A DNA stretch of 64,000 nucleotides from Desulfobulbus alkaliphilus. GTDB taxonomy: Bacteria > Desulfobacterota > Desulfobulbia > Desulfobulbales > Desulfobulbaceae. This document shows, in pieces, positions 27,141 through 36,643 of the stretch. The DNA lies in NCBI RefSeq assembly GCF_016918545.1, contig NZ_JAFFQC010000002.1, positions 124,001 to 188,000 of the forward strand, given 5' to 3'. Position 1 is the first letter of the stretch. Each line of letters begins with the position of its first letter. The notes beneath the pieces were generated by a model. The model did no database searches and had not been told where the DNA came from. It saw nothing but the letters and a program-made list of their open reading frames with translations. The translations under genes were made by a program, and so were the position numbers.

Positions 27141-28973
27141 ATGACCGCACATCAGTACGACGAATCCAAGATCAAGACCCTCAGTTCTCTGGAGCACATC
27201 CGCAAACGGCCGGGCATGTACATTGGCCGCCTGGGTGATGGTTCGCACCCCGACGATGGCATCTATATCCTCCTCAAGGAAATCCTGGATAATGCCGTGG
27301 ACGAATACATCATGGGCTACGGCAAGCGCATCGATATCTCCATCAACGCCGACGGTTTGTGCAGGGTCCGCGATTACGGTCGCGGTATCCCGCTGGGCAA
27401 GGTGGTGGAATGCGTTTCCGTGATCAACACCGGGGCTAAATACAACACCGAGGTTTTTCAGTTTTCCGTGGGTCTCAACGGCGTGGGAACCAAGGCGGTC
27501 AACGCCCTGTCCTCCAGTTTTACAGTCTCCGCCTTCCGCGACGGGCAGACCAAAACTGCGTACTTTACCCAGGGTGTTCTCCAGCACGAGGAGGAAAGTG
27601 AGACCAGCGAGAAAAACGGCACCCTGGTCACCTTTCTCCCCGACCGCACTGTTTTCCCGGAATTCACCTTCGACCGGCAATATGTGGAGCAGCGGCTCTG
27701 GCGTTATGCCTATCTCAACGCCGGCTTGAGCCTCTATCTGGATGAAACCCTCTTTCTCTCCAGGAATGGTCTGCTCGATCTCCTGGACCGGGAGGTGAGC
27801 AGCGAACGTATCTACCCTCCCCTCCATTTCGTCGATAAATCCCTTGAATTTGCCTGCACCCACACCGATGACTATGGCGAGTCTTATTTCTCCTTTGTCA
27901 ACGGCACCTATACCAGTGAAGGCGGCACCCATCTCTCCGCCTTCCGCGAGGGCATTCTCAAGGGTGTCAACGAGTTCACTGGCAAGAAGTTCACCGGCAT
28001 CGATGTCCGTGACGGTATCGTCGGTATCCTTTCCGTCAAAGTCCAGGAACCGATTTTCGAGTCACAGACCAAAAACAAACTCGGCAACACCGATATCCGC
28101 GCAGGTATCGTCAACGCGGTCAAGGACGCGGTGGCCACCCACCTCTATAAATATCCAGAAACCGCTGAAGTCCTGGTGGACAAGGTGCAGCGTAATGAAC
28201 GGGTGCGTCGTGAACTCCAGTCCGTCCGCCGCGACGCCAAGGCTAAGGCCAAGAAAATCGCTTTCAAGATTCCACAGCTCAAGGACTGCAAATATCACCC
28301 CTCACGAGGGAACGCCTCGAAACCCGGACAGGAGAACATGCTGTTCATCACCGAAGGCCAGTCCGCGGCCGGATCCATTGTCAGTGCCCGTGATCCTATG
28401 ACGCAGGCGGTTTTCTCCCTCAAGGGAAAACCAATGAATGTGTTGGGGCAGCGCCTTGACGTCCTCTATAAAAACGAGGAAATGTATTCCCTGATGCAGG
28501 CCCTCAATATCGAGCACTCCATTGCCGACCTCCGCTATGATAAAGTCATCCTGGCCACGGATGCCGATGTTGATGGCCTCCATATCCGCAACCTTCTCCT
28601 CACTTTTTTTCTCCATTATTTCGAGCCCCTGGTGCGGCAGGAGCGGGTTCATATCCTGGAAACCCCCATCTTTCGGGTGCGCAACAAGGAGAAGACCCTG
28701 TACTGTTATTCAGATCAGGATACCAATGAAGCCATGACCGCACTGAAAGCCAAGAGCAAGGGAGACCGGGCCATCGAGATGACCCGTTTCAAGGGATTGG
28801 GTGAGATCTCCCCTCCGGAATTCAAGCAATTCATCGGCCCGGATATGCGCATCAGGCCGGTCCGTATAGATTCCTTAAGCGAGGTGAGCCCGGTACTCCG
28901 TTTCTACATGGGAAAAAACACGCCTGAACGGAAACAGTACATCATGGACCACCTTATTGTCAGGCCGGTATGA
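27141..28973 (+). CDS. parE: Type IIA DNA topoisomerase subunit B (GyrB/ParE-like)
   Basis: The ATPase subunit of a type IIA topoisomerase, about 610 aa. It has the GHKL ATP site (LLKEILDNAVDEYIMGYG, YGRGIPLG, GLNGVGTKAVNALS), the transducer and a TOPRIM domain (FITEGQSAAGS, ATDADVDGLHIRN). The opening YDESKIKTLSSLEHIRKRPG and the compact size resemble the Bacteroidota-type subunit. It overlaps the A-subunit gene by four bases. The start at 27141 is the first with family-like sequence; an ATG at 27102 is also open. Whether it is the cell's gyrase or its topoisomerase IV cannot be told here. Confidence 0.88.
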   Translation: MTAHQYDESKIKTLSSLEHIRKRPGMYIGRLGDGSHPDDGIYILLKEILDNAVDEYIMGYGKRIDISINADGLCRVRDYGRGIPLGKVVECVSVINTGAKYNTEVFQFSVGLNGVGTKAVNALSSSFTVSAFRDGQTKTAYFTQGVLQHEEESETSEKNGTLVTFLPDRTVFPEFTFDRQYVEQRLWRYAYLNAGLSLYLDETLFLSRNGLLDLLDREVSSERIYPPLHFVDKSLEFACTHTDDYGESYFSFVNGTYTSEGGTHLSAFREGILKGVNEFTGKKFTGIDVRDGIVGILSVKVQEPIFESQTKNKLGNTDIRAGIVNAVKDAVATHLYKYPETAEVLVDKVQRNERVRRELQSVRRDAKAKAKKIAFKIPQLKDCKYHPSRGNASKPGQENMLFITEGQSAAGSIVSARDPMTQAVFSLKGKPMNVLGQRLDVLYKNEEMYSLMQALNIEHSIADLRYDKVILATDADVDGLHIRNLLLTFFLHYFEPLVRQERVHILETPIFRVRNKEKTLYCYSDQDTNEAMTALKAKSKGDRAIEMTRFKGLGEISPPEFKQFIGPDMRIRPVRIDSLSEVSPVLRFYMGKNTPERKQYIMDHLIVRPV

Positions 28974-30976
28974 ACAACATCCCCGAGCAGCAACGCGGCA
29001 AACTCCATCAATTGTTTGACGCCAATTTTCTGGATTATACCTCCTACGTTATTCGCGAACGAGCCATTCCCGACGTTGACGACGGTCTCAAACCAGTACA
29101 GCGGCGATTGTTACAGACCCTGCACAACATGGACGACGGCCGCTTTCACAAGGTGGCCAACGTAGTCGGCGAGACCATGAAACTGCACCCCCACGGAGAC
29201 CAGTCGATCTTTGACGCCCTGGTCAACCTGGCCAACAAGGGCTACCTCGTCGACAGGCAGGGAAACTTTGGCAACATCTTCACCGGTGACCAGGCCTCGG
29301 CACCACGTTATATTGAATGCCGCCTGTCACCTCTGGCCCGTGAAACCCTGTTCAACAAGGATCTCACCGAGTTCATCGATTCCTACGACGGCCGCATGCA
29401 GGAACCGGTACGCCTGCCGGCCAAGATCCCGCTCCTGCTGCTGCTGGGCGCGGAAGGGATTGCCGTGGGCATGGCCACCAAAATCATGCCGCATAACCTG
29501 TCCGAACTGCTCCAGGCCCAGATTGATTATCTCCACGGACAGGAAATAGTCCTTTACCCGGATTTTCCCAGGGGGGGGATCATCGATATCAGCGACTACA
29601 ACCATGGCAATGGTCGTATCCGCTGCCGGGTCAGGCTGGAGCAGCCGGACGCGAAAACCATTGTCATCACTGAACTGCCGTACAATATCACCACCCAGTC
29701 CCTGATTGAATCCATTGAAAAAGCGGCCAAGGCGAACAAACTGAAAATCGCCGCCATCAATGACTACACCGCGGAAAAGGTCGAAGTCGAAATCAAGCTG
29801 GCCCGAGGAGTGCTCGCCGAGGAAACCATTGACGCCCTGTACGCCTTCACCGACTGTGAACTGAGTGTCTCCCCCAGCCTGGTGACTATCCAGGAAAATA
29901 TGCCCCGGCAGTTGCAGGTGGAGGAGATCCTCCGCCGCAACACCGACCAGCTACTCAACAATCTGCAGCGGGAACTGCATATCGAACTGGAGCGCCTCGA
30001 GGAAAAATGGCATGCCCGCAAACTGGAACAGATCTTTATTGAAGAACGGCTTTATAAACAGATCGAGGAAAAAATCAACTACAAGGCAGTGGTCAGCACC
30101 GTTCGTCAGGCCCTGGCCCCCTATGCCGATGAACTACGCCGCAAACTCACCAGCGAAGATGTAGAGCGACTCCTGGAAATCAAAATCCGCCGCATCTCCC
30201 GCTACGATATCAATCGTCAGGAGAAGGAACTCAGGGAGATCGAAAAAGCCCTGGCCAGGATCCGGGAACAGCTCACCGATATGGTGGGTTTTACCACCAG
30301 GTATCTCGAAGCCCTGATCAGCAAATATGGCCCGCTCTTTCCCCGCCGCAGTGAATTACGCGCCTTTGACGAAGTCGATGCCCGGGCTGCGGCCATCTCC
30401 AACCTCAATGTCTTTTATACCCGGGGAAATGGCTTTATCGGTCACAAGATCAAGGTCGAGGAGGCGGGCAGTGACCTGGAATGCTGCTGCTCCGAATATG
30501 ATCGACTGCTGCTCATTTTCAAAGATGGCCTCTACAAGGTGATCAATGTACCCGACAAACTGTTTGTCGGTCCGGATCTGCACTGGATGGGGGTGGTGAG
30601 AAACGACCTTGTCTTCAATCTCATCTACCGTGGCCCGGAAAATCTTGCCTATGTCAAACGCTTTGTCATGCCCAAATTCATTCTCAACCGTGAGTATCGG
30701 CTGTTCGAAGCGGGGAAACGCGCAGCTATCCTGCTCCTGCTGCTGGGTAAAGAAGGCCTGCGGATCCGGGCCAGCCTAGCCCCCTCGTCCCGGGCCAAGT
30801 ATAATGCCCTGGAAATAGAACTCGACGATTATCAGATCAAAGGCGCCGGCGCCAAAGGAAAGCGCATCGCCAGCCGCACCGTACGGAGGATCACCGACAT
30901 CACCGGAACCCCGAAAAAACCCAAGGTCAGCCCTCTGGAGCTGCCAGGATTCACCAGCCCGAAAAAAGAAAACTGA
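28970..30976 (+). CDS. parC: Type IIA DNA topoisomerase subunit A (GyrA/ParC-like), compact form
   Basis: The DNA-cleaving subunit, 668 aa. It has [21 protein letters not shown] at the N-terminus, the quinolone-region block [13 protein letters not shown] and the catalytic Tyr near residue 113 in APRYIECRL, then a coiled-coil (about 330-450). The C-terminal DNA-wrapping domain is short compared with GyrA (about 840-870 aa usual), so strong DNA wrapping and supercoiling is less likely and decatenation more likely. The start overlaps the B subunit (ATGA) and its stop overlaps the lyase start (TGATG). Confidence 0.9.
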   Translation: MNNIPEQQRGKLHQLFDANFLDYTSYVIRERAIPDVDDGLKPVQRRLLQTLHNMDDGRFHKVANVVGETMKLHPHGDQSIFDALVNLANKGYLVDRQGNFGNIFTGDQASAPRYIECRLSPLARETLFNKDLTEFIDSYDGRMQEPVRLPAKIPLLLLLGAEGIAVGMATKIMPHNLSELLQAQIDYLHGQEIVLYPDFPRGGIIDISDYNHGNGRIRCRVRLEQPDAKTIVITELPYNITTQSLIESIEKAAKANKLKIAAINDYTAEKVEVEIKLARGVLAEETIDALYAFTDCELSVSPSLVTIQENMPRQLQVEEILRRNTDQLLNNLQRELHIELERLEEKWHARKLEQIFIEERLYKQIEEKINYKAVVSTVRQALAPYADELRRKLTSEDVERLLEIKIRRISRYDINRQEKELREIEKALARIREQLTDMVGFTTRYLEALISKYGPLFPRRSELRAFDEVDARAAAISNLNVFYTRGNGFIGHKIKVEEAGSDLECCCSEYDRLLLIFKDGLYKVINVPDKLFVGPDLHWMGVVRNDLVFNLIYRGPENLAYVKRFVMPKFILNREYRLFEAGKRAAILLLLLGKEGLRIRASLAPSSRAKYNALEIELDDYQIKGAGAKGKRIASRTVRRITDITGTPKKPKVSPLELPGFTSPKKEN

Positions 30977-32844
30977 TGAACATCGAAGAGAAAATCATAA
31001 AAATTGCCGCGCGGTCCTCGGATATCCCCGCCGACGATCTCACCGCCTTCTTCAGCGAGGGTATTCGCCGCACGTATGCGCCCAATGAGTGGCTCTTTCA
31101 TGAATCCATGCCCCGGAGATGGGCGGGCATCATTCTTGATGGGAAGGTCGAACTGGTGCGCGGGGTGCATGGCTCCTCCCGCCATATTGCCACCATAATC
31201 GCCGGCACCCTGATCAGCGAAGGGGCCTTTCTGGAAGACCACTCGCACAGCAACAGCGCCTTCACCCGCCATGGCGCGACGGTCTGGCAGATTTCCACGG
31301 AAAAAATCGCTGAGTTCCGCACCAGTCAACCGGCCCTCTTTCATCGCATTGTCGCCCGCATTGCCGTCAGTATTTATCGACGACTGCGGGAACTCTCCAA
31401 CCGTCTGTATGAGCGGAAAGACTGTATCCAGGAGGTAGGAGGATTTCGCACGGAACAGGATTCCCTTGGTAACCGGGAGGTTTCCGATTATGCTTATTAC
31501 GGTGTGCAAACCATCCGGGCGATGGAGAATTTTTCCATTTCCGGCATCCAACTGCGCAACTTCTCCCATCTCATCGAAGGCCTGGCCCTGGTCAAAAAGG
31601 CGGCAGCCATGGCCAATTTCGAGCTGGGTGTACTCGAGGAAGCAAAAATGCGGGCTATTGCTGCTGCCTGCGACGACCTTCTCGCCGGGAATCTGCACGA
31701 ACACTTCGTGGTCGACATGTTTCAGGGTGGTGCCGGCACTTCGACCAACATGAATGCCAACGAGGTCATTGCCAACCGCGGTCTTGAACTCATGGGCCGG
31801 GAAAAAGGCGACTACGGATACCTGCACCCCAATGACGATGTCAACTGCTCCCAATCGACCAATGACGCGTATCCAACGTCGATCAAACTGGCCGTGCTGC
31901 TGGCCAATCGCAGTCTCATCAATGCCATGACCGCCCTCAAGGCGGCTCTCGACGCCAAGGCGGAGGAATTCGGCGATGTGCTTAAAATGGGCCGCACCGA
32001 AAATCAGGATGCGGTTCCCATGACTCTTGGTCAGGAATTCAGTGCCTACGGTGTGATGATCGAAAGCGCCATCAAAGCCATTGAACGGGCTGCCTACGAA
32101 TTTCTCGACATCAACATGGGGGCCACCGCCATCGGTACCGGGATCAACAGCCCGCCCGGGTACGCCGATCTGGTCACCCAGAAGTTGTCCATGGTCAGCG
32201 GGTTTGCCCTGCGACGGGCCCGTAACCTGATCGAAGCCACTCAGAACGCCGGTTCCTTCTGCCAGATGTCCTCCACTCTCAAGCGGGCTGCCGTGCAGAT
32301 CTCGAAAATCTGCAACGATCTGCGCTGGCTGTCCTCGGGGCCACGCTGCGGGCTCAATGAAATCAACCTGCCACCCATGCAGCCGGGTTCATCCATCATG
32401 CCCGGAAAAGTCAATCCCGTTATTCCCGAACTGGTCAATCAGGTCTGCTATCAGGTGATGGGCTATGATGCGGTGGTCTCCATGGCTGCCGAAGCCAGCG
32501 AACTGGAGCTGTGCATGGCGGAGCCGATCATTGCCTATGACCTGCTTCACGGCATGATGATCCTCACCAATGCCTGTGTCACCTTGACCAGCCGCTGTGT
32601 TAACGGGATAGAGGCCAACCGGGATGTCTGCCGCGGTTATGTGGAAAACAGTATCGGCCTGGTGACCGCTCTTGTCCCCTTCCTTGGCTATGACCTATGT
32701 GCCGCCATTGCCAAGGAGGCCCTTAAGACCGGGAGCAGCGTTTTTCAGCTGGTCTGCGATAAAGAGCTGCTGACCCAGGAACAGCTCTACGACATCCTCA
32801 GTCCGGAAAGCATGACCGACCCTCGATTTATCCCTAAAAAATAA
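30976..32844 (+). CDS. aspA: Aspartate ammonia-lyase with N-terminal cyclic-nucleotide-binding-like domain
   Basis: A 622-aa fusion. Residues about 10-145 form a CRP-like beta-roll (YAPNEWLFHESMPRRWAGIILDGKVELV), then a linker. From about 150 there is a complete aspartase of the fumarase/aspartase superfamily (TEQDSLGNREVSDYAYYGVQ, NDDVNCSQSTNDAYPTS, signature GSSIMPGKVNP near 471). It should convert aspartate to fumarate and ammonia. The phosphate-binding cassette of the N-domain lacks the usual Arg, so cAMP may not be the ligand. It is coupled by TGATG to the topoisomerase A gene. Confidence 0.9.
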   Translation: MNIEEKIIKIAARSSDIPADDLTAFFSEGIRRTYAPNEWLFHESMPRRWAGIILDGKVELVRGVHGSSRHIATIIAGTLISEGAFLEDHSHSNSAFTRHGATVWQISTEKIAEFRTSQPALFHRIVARIAVSIYRRLRELSNRLYERKDCIQEVGGFRTEQDSLGNREVSDYAYYGVQTIRAMENFSISGIQLRNFSHLIEGLALVKKAAAMANFELGVLEEAKMRAIAAACDDLLAGNLHEHFVVDMFQGGAGTSTNMNANEVIANRGLELMGREKGDYGYLHPNDDVNCSQSTNDAYPTSIKLAVLLANRSLINAMTALKAALDAKAEEFGDVLKMGRTENQDAVPMTLGQEFSAYGVMIESAIKAIERAAYEFLDINMGATAIGTGINSPPGYADLVTQKLSMVSGFALRRARNLIEATQNAGSFCQMSSTLKRAAVQISKICNDLRWLSSGPRCGLNEINLPPMQPGSSIMPGKVNPVIPELVNQVCYQVMGYDAVVSMAAEASELELCMAEPIIAYDLLHGMMILTNACVTLTSRCVNGIEANRDVCRGYVENSIGLVTALVPFLGYDLCAAIAKEALKTGSSVFQLVCDKELLTQEQLYDILSPESMTDPRFIPKK

Positions 32845-32908
32845 CCATATCCAGCCCCACGCAATTTCCCGTTGCCTGAACGTACTTAAGCGGGATGCCT
32901 TGTCTCCG

Positions 32909-34138
32909 CTACCGAGTATCCCTGTTCCGCCCCACATCCGGCAACAGAATGGCCGATAATCCCAAAAGGGGCAAAAACGAGCAGAGATGATAGACATATA
33001 CAATCCCCTGCAGATCAGCCAACCGCCCCAGGAGGGCCGCGCCGATCCCGGCCATGCCAAAGGCCAGACCAAAGAACAGGCCCGAGACCGTACCCACCCG
33101 GCCCGGAATGAGTTCCTGAGCATAGACCACGATGGCGGGAAAGGCGGAGGCCAGCATGAGGCCGATGAAAAAGGTCAAGGGGCCGGTCCAGAATAAACTG
33201 ACGTGCGGCAGCATCAGGGTGAACGGTGCCACCCCCAGGATGGACCACCAGATGACACGGCGGCGCCCGATGCGGTCGCCCACCGGGCCGCCAAGCAGCG
33301 TGCCCAGGGCCGCACCGAAGAGAAAAACGAACAGACGGATCTGACCGGACTGGACAGACACCTGAAATGTGTGCATCAGGTAAAAGATGTAATAGCTGTT
33401 GAGACTGGCCAGATAAAAAAATTTGGAAAAAATCAGGACCAGCAGGATCAGAAGTGGCCAGACCACCGTCCCGGCGCCGGGATGGGTGTCCATCCCGGTG
33501 GCGCTCCATTGACGCCTGATATGTTCCACCGCGGGCCGCTTTTTCCGGTACCACCCCCCAACCCGGAATAGAATGAGCATGGCCAGCAGGGCGCACAGCG
33601 AAAACCAGGCAAGACTGTGGCGCCCGTGGGGGATGATAATCAGTGCCGCCAGCAACGGCCCCATGGCAGTGCCGGCATTGCCGCCGACCTGAAAGATGGA
33701 CTGGGCCAGACCGTATTGACCGGCCGCAGCCATGCGGGCCACCCGGGAAGATTCCGGATGAAAAATTGCCGATCCGGTGCCGACCAGGCCCACCGCGACC
33801 AGAAGCAGTCCGTACCCCGGCGCGGTGGCGAGCAGGATCAAACCCAGCAAGCTGCAGCCCATGCCAAAGGTCAGGGAGTACGGTTTGGGGCGGAGATCGG
33901 TATACAATCCCACCATCGGCTGCAGCAGCGAGGCGGACAGCTGATACGTCAGGGTGATGAGCCCGATCTGGGTGAAACTGAGATCGAAATTCTCTTTCAG
34001 CTGTGGGTAGATGGCCGGAATCAGTGACTGGAGCATATCATTGAGAAAATGGCAAAAACTGATCACGACCAGCACTCTGAGACCTATCCGCTCCTTATTG
34101 GCAACAGCACTATCATCCTTTTTACCTTGTCGAGACAT
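32909..34138 (-). CDS. MFS transporter, fosmidomycin-resistance (Fsr) type
   Basis: A 409-aa major facilitator with about 12 predicted helices. Sequence blocks SFCHFLNDMLQSLIPAIYP, QPMVGLYTDLRPKP and GSAIFHPESSRVARMA are typical of the Fsr subgroup, proton-driven exporters known for fosmidomycin efflux; the natural substrate is unknown. The start at 34138 has AAGGG nine bases upstream; the longer in-frame extension to 34237 is hydrophilic and less likely. Confidence 0.88.
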   Translation of the reverse strand: MSRQGKKDDSAVANKERIGLRVLVVISFCHFLNDMLQSLIPAIYPQLKENFDLSFTQIGLITLTYQLSASLLQPMVGLYTDLRPKPYSLTFGMGCSLLGLILLATAPGYGLLLVAVGLVGTGSAIFHPESSRVARMAAAGQYGLAQSIFQVGGNAGTAMGPLLAALIIIPHGRHSLAWFSLCALLAMLILFRVGGWYRKKRPAVEHIRRQWSATGMDTHPGAGTVVWPLLILLVLIFSKFFYLASLNSYYIFYLMHTFQVSVQSGQIRLFVFLFGAALGTLLGGPVGDRIGRRRVIWWSILGVAPFTLMLPHVSLFWTGPLTFFIGLMLASAFPAIVVYAQELIPGRVGTVSGLFFGLAFGMAGIGAALLGRLADLQGIVYVYHLCSFLPLLGLSAILLPDVGRNRDTR

Positions 34139-34350
34139 TGAAGTGCCCTTTTGCCATGGTTTGTTGGTTGGAGTGGAAACGCAATCACCGCATACGTGTC
34201 CGTGCACAGGGGGGAGATTCTCAGGTTGCCCCGTCACGTCCTTGGCACTTTTCTACTTCTTTGCTTGGATTCCGGCCACTTTTTTGTCTAATTTGAAACG
34301 AAGAGGGGCATGAAGGGAGCGCAACCAATTGGAACAAGCGAATACTGATC

Positions 34351-34568
34351 CCTGAATCCGTGGCGGCTAACCTGTTGTTTGAGTTTTATTTTGCTGTAAT
34401 CATATTATAATCGTCGAAGCATTCTTGACGCGAACTTCCACCCATCGCCCTTCGTGGCGTTCGTCAGCACGCCGTCTTCATTGCCCGTAACCGTCCGATA
34501 AAATGTACTTAAATTCAACGGTCAACGCCAATATAGCTGATGCACGGATGAACGCTCACGGATCCAGG
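34351..34568 (+). mobile_element. MITE-like element, copy R6 (orientation B)
   Basis: A full 218-bp copy (CCTGAATCCGTGG to TCACGGATCCAGG). It is flanked by an exact 5-bp target duplication, TGATC at 34346-34350 and at 34569-34573. The internal frame that is open in R1, R2 and R5 is broken here by an in-frame stop. It lies between the divergent transporter gene and aguA. Confidence 0.9.
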
Positions 34569-34702
34569 TGATCGTCCTTTTTTTGCTTGCCCGGGCATCA
34601 CGAATGTCGTATCCGTTCACCACTCTGTACATATTTCAAATGGTGTGACCCAAAAAACTCCCATCATGGACCAACCCAAATCCTCTGCAGAACAATCGAG
34701 CT

Positions 34703-35728
34703 ATGAACATCCGTCTTCCCGCTGAATGGGAAAAACAGGATGGTGTCCTCCTGGCCTGGCCGCATGCGACCAGCGACTGGCACGACCTCCTGGAAACAGT
34801 TGAACCGGTCTTTGTCGCCATTACCCGGGCAATCAGCCAATTTGAACAGGTGCTCATCGTCGCTCCAGAGATTGAAGCAATCCGAACTCGGCTCATCAAA
34901 GACGGGGTGGATCTGCAACGTGTCCGTCTGTACCCTGTGCCGACCAACGATACCTGGGCGCGGGATTTTGGCGCCATCACAGTGCTCGAAAGTGAAATCC
35001 CGGTACTAATGGACTTTGGCTTTAACGCCTGGGGGTTGAAATTTGCCGCCTACCTCGACAACCAGATCACTGCAACCCTGGCCCGATCCGGGGCATTCGG
35101 ACGATGTGAAGTCCGTACTCTCGGCCTGATCCTCGAAGGGGGGAGTATCGAAAGCAACGGTGCCGGCACCCTGCTGACCACCAGTCAGTGCCTCCTCCAT
35201 CCTAATCGCAACCCCCACCTCAACCGCTCAGCAATTGAAAAGGCCCTTGCGGATCTGCTGGGGGCTTTTCATATTCTCTGGCTAGAGTCCGGTTCTCTGG
35301 TCGGAGATGATACCGATGCACACATCGACACCCTTGCCCGCTTCTGCCCCAACGACACCATCGCCTATGTCCGATGTGACGATCCTGCCGACGAACATTA
35401 TGCTCCCCTGAAGGCCATGGAATCAGAACTTCGTGCCTTTCGCACCCCATCCGGACATCCCTATCGCCTTGTGCCCCTCCCCTGGCCGAGTCCCTGTTAC
35501 GATGCCAATGGGCAGCGCCTGCCGGCCACCTACGCCAATTTTCTCATCATCAACGGTGCGGTGCTGGTCCCTGTGTACCAGGATGATCAGGACGCCAAGG
35601 CCCTGGAGATCCTTGCTCAGGTCTTCCCAGACCGTACAGTCATCGCCATCGACTGTGGCCCGCTGATCCACCAGCATGGTTCGCTGCATTGCGTGACCAT
35701 GCAGATTCCCAGAGGAGTTTTGCCATGA
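34703..35728 (+). CDS. aguA: Agmatine deiminase
   Basis: AguA hydrolyses agmatine to N-carbamoylputrescine and ammonia. The 341-aa protein has the guanidino-group-modifying enzyme layout: LPAEWEKQDGVLLAWPH, the substrate motif NDTWARDFG, EGGSIESNG, HIDTLARF and the nucleophile Cys330 in HGSLHC near the end. The start codon is preceded by only a weak ribosome site. Its stop overlaps the start of aguB (ATGA), giving a two-gene putrescine pathway from arginine-derived agmatine. Confidence 0.95.
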   Translation: MNIRLPAEWEKQDGVLLAWPHATSDWHDLLETVEPVFVAITRAISQFEQVLIVAPEIEAIRTRLIKDGVDLQRVRLYPVPTNDTWARDFGAITVLESEIPVLMDFGFNAWGLKFAAYLDNQITATLARSGAFGRCEVRTLGLILEGGSIESNGAGTLLTTSQCLLHPNRNPHLNRSAIEKALADLLGAFHILWLESGSLVGDDTDAHIDTLARFCPNDTIAYVRCDDPADEHYAPLKAMESELRAFRTPSGHPYRLVPLPWPSPCYDANGQRLPATYANFLIINGAVLVPVYQDDQDAKALEILAQVFPDRTVIAIDCGPLIHQHGSLHCVTMQIPRGVLP

Positions 35729-36609
35729 ACATCCTTACCGTCGGCCTGGTGCAGCAACGCTGTGTCGATGACCGGCAAAAAAATATCGCCAGGAGTGTGG
35801 AGGCAATCCGAGAAGCCGCCACTCGGGGAGCCTGGTTGGTGGTTCTCCAGGAACTGCATTGCAGTCAGTATTTCTGTCAGACCGAGGCTACCGCCTGCTT
35901 TGATCTGGCTGAACCGATTCCAGGACCGGCCACCACGGAGTTTGGCGCCCTGGCCAGGGAATTGGGTATCGTCCTGGTCACTTCTCTCTTTGAAAAACGG
36001 GCGCCGGGCCTGTACCACAACACCGCCGTGGTTTTGGAGAGGGACGGCAGCATTGCCGGCCGGTACCGTAAGATGCACATCCCCGATGACCCCGGGTATT
36101 ATGAAAAATTCTACTTCACCCCGGGAGATCTCGGATTTCAACCCATCGCCACCTCGGTGGGCAGACTGGGGGTCCTGGTCTGCTGGGATCAATGGTACCC
36201 CGAGGCGGCCCGGTTGATGGCCATGGCCGGGGCCGACCTGCTCATCTATCCCACCGCCATCGGTTATGACCTCAACGATCCCCTCGAGGAACAAATCCGC
36301 CAACGAGAGGCCTGGATCACCATTCAACGCAGCCATGCCATTGCCAACGGGATCCCGGTGGTCAGTGTCAACCGGGTCGGTTTTGAACCTGACCCCTCGG
36401 GAGTCGGTGCCGGTGCACAGTTCTGGGGTCACAGTTTAGTTGCCGGGTGCCAGGGCGAACTGCTTGCTCTTGCCGACAACGACCAAGAGCAGGTGCTCGT
36501 CATCGATCTCGACCGGGAGCGCAGCGAGCAGGTCCGCCGCCTCTGGCCTTATTTCCGTGATCGCAGGATTGATGCCTATGGTGACCTCACCCGGCGATAT
36601 TGTGATTGA
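35725..36609 (+). CDS. aguB: N-carbamoylputrescine amidohydrolase
   Basis: AguB hydrolyses N-carbamoylputrescine to putrescine, carbon dioxide and ammonia. The 294-aa nitrilase-superfamily protein has the Glu-Lys-Cys triad in LQELHCSQYF, YRKMHIPDDPGYYEKFYFTPGD and VLVCWDQWYPEAARL. Its start overlaps the aguA stop by four bases, so both enzymes are made together. Length and motifs are standard. Confidence 0.95.
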   Translation: MNILTVGLVQQRCVDDRQKNIARSVEAIREAATRGAWLVVLQELHCSQYFCQTEATACFDLAEPIPGPATTEFGALARELGIVLVTSLFEKRAPGLYHNTAVVLERDGSIAGRYRKMHIPDDPGYYEKFYFTPGDLGFQPIATSVGRLGVLVCWDQWYPEAARLMAMAGADLLIYPTAIGYDLNDPLEEQIRQREAWITIQRSHAIANGIPVVSVNRVGFEPDPSGVGAGAQFWGHSLVAGCQGELLALADNDQEQVLVIDLDRERSEQVRRLWPYFRDRRIDAYGDLTRRYCD

Positions 36610-36643
36610 TGCGAACATGAAACACACTGAAGGGAAAGCTGCT

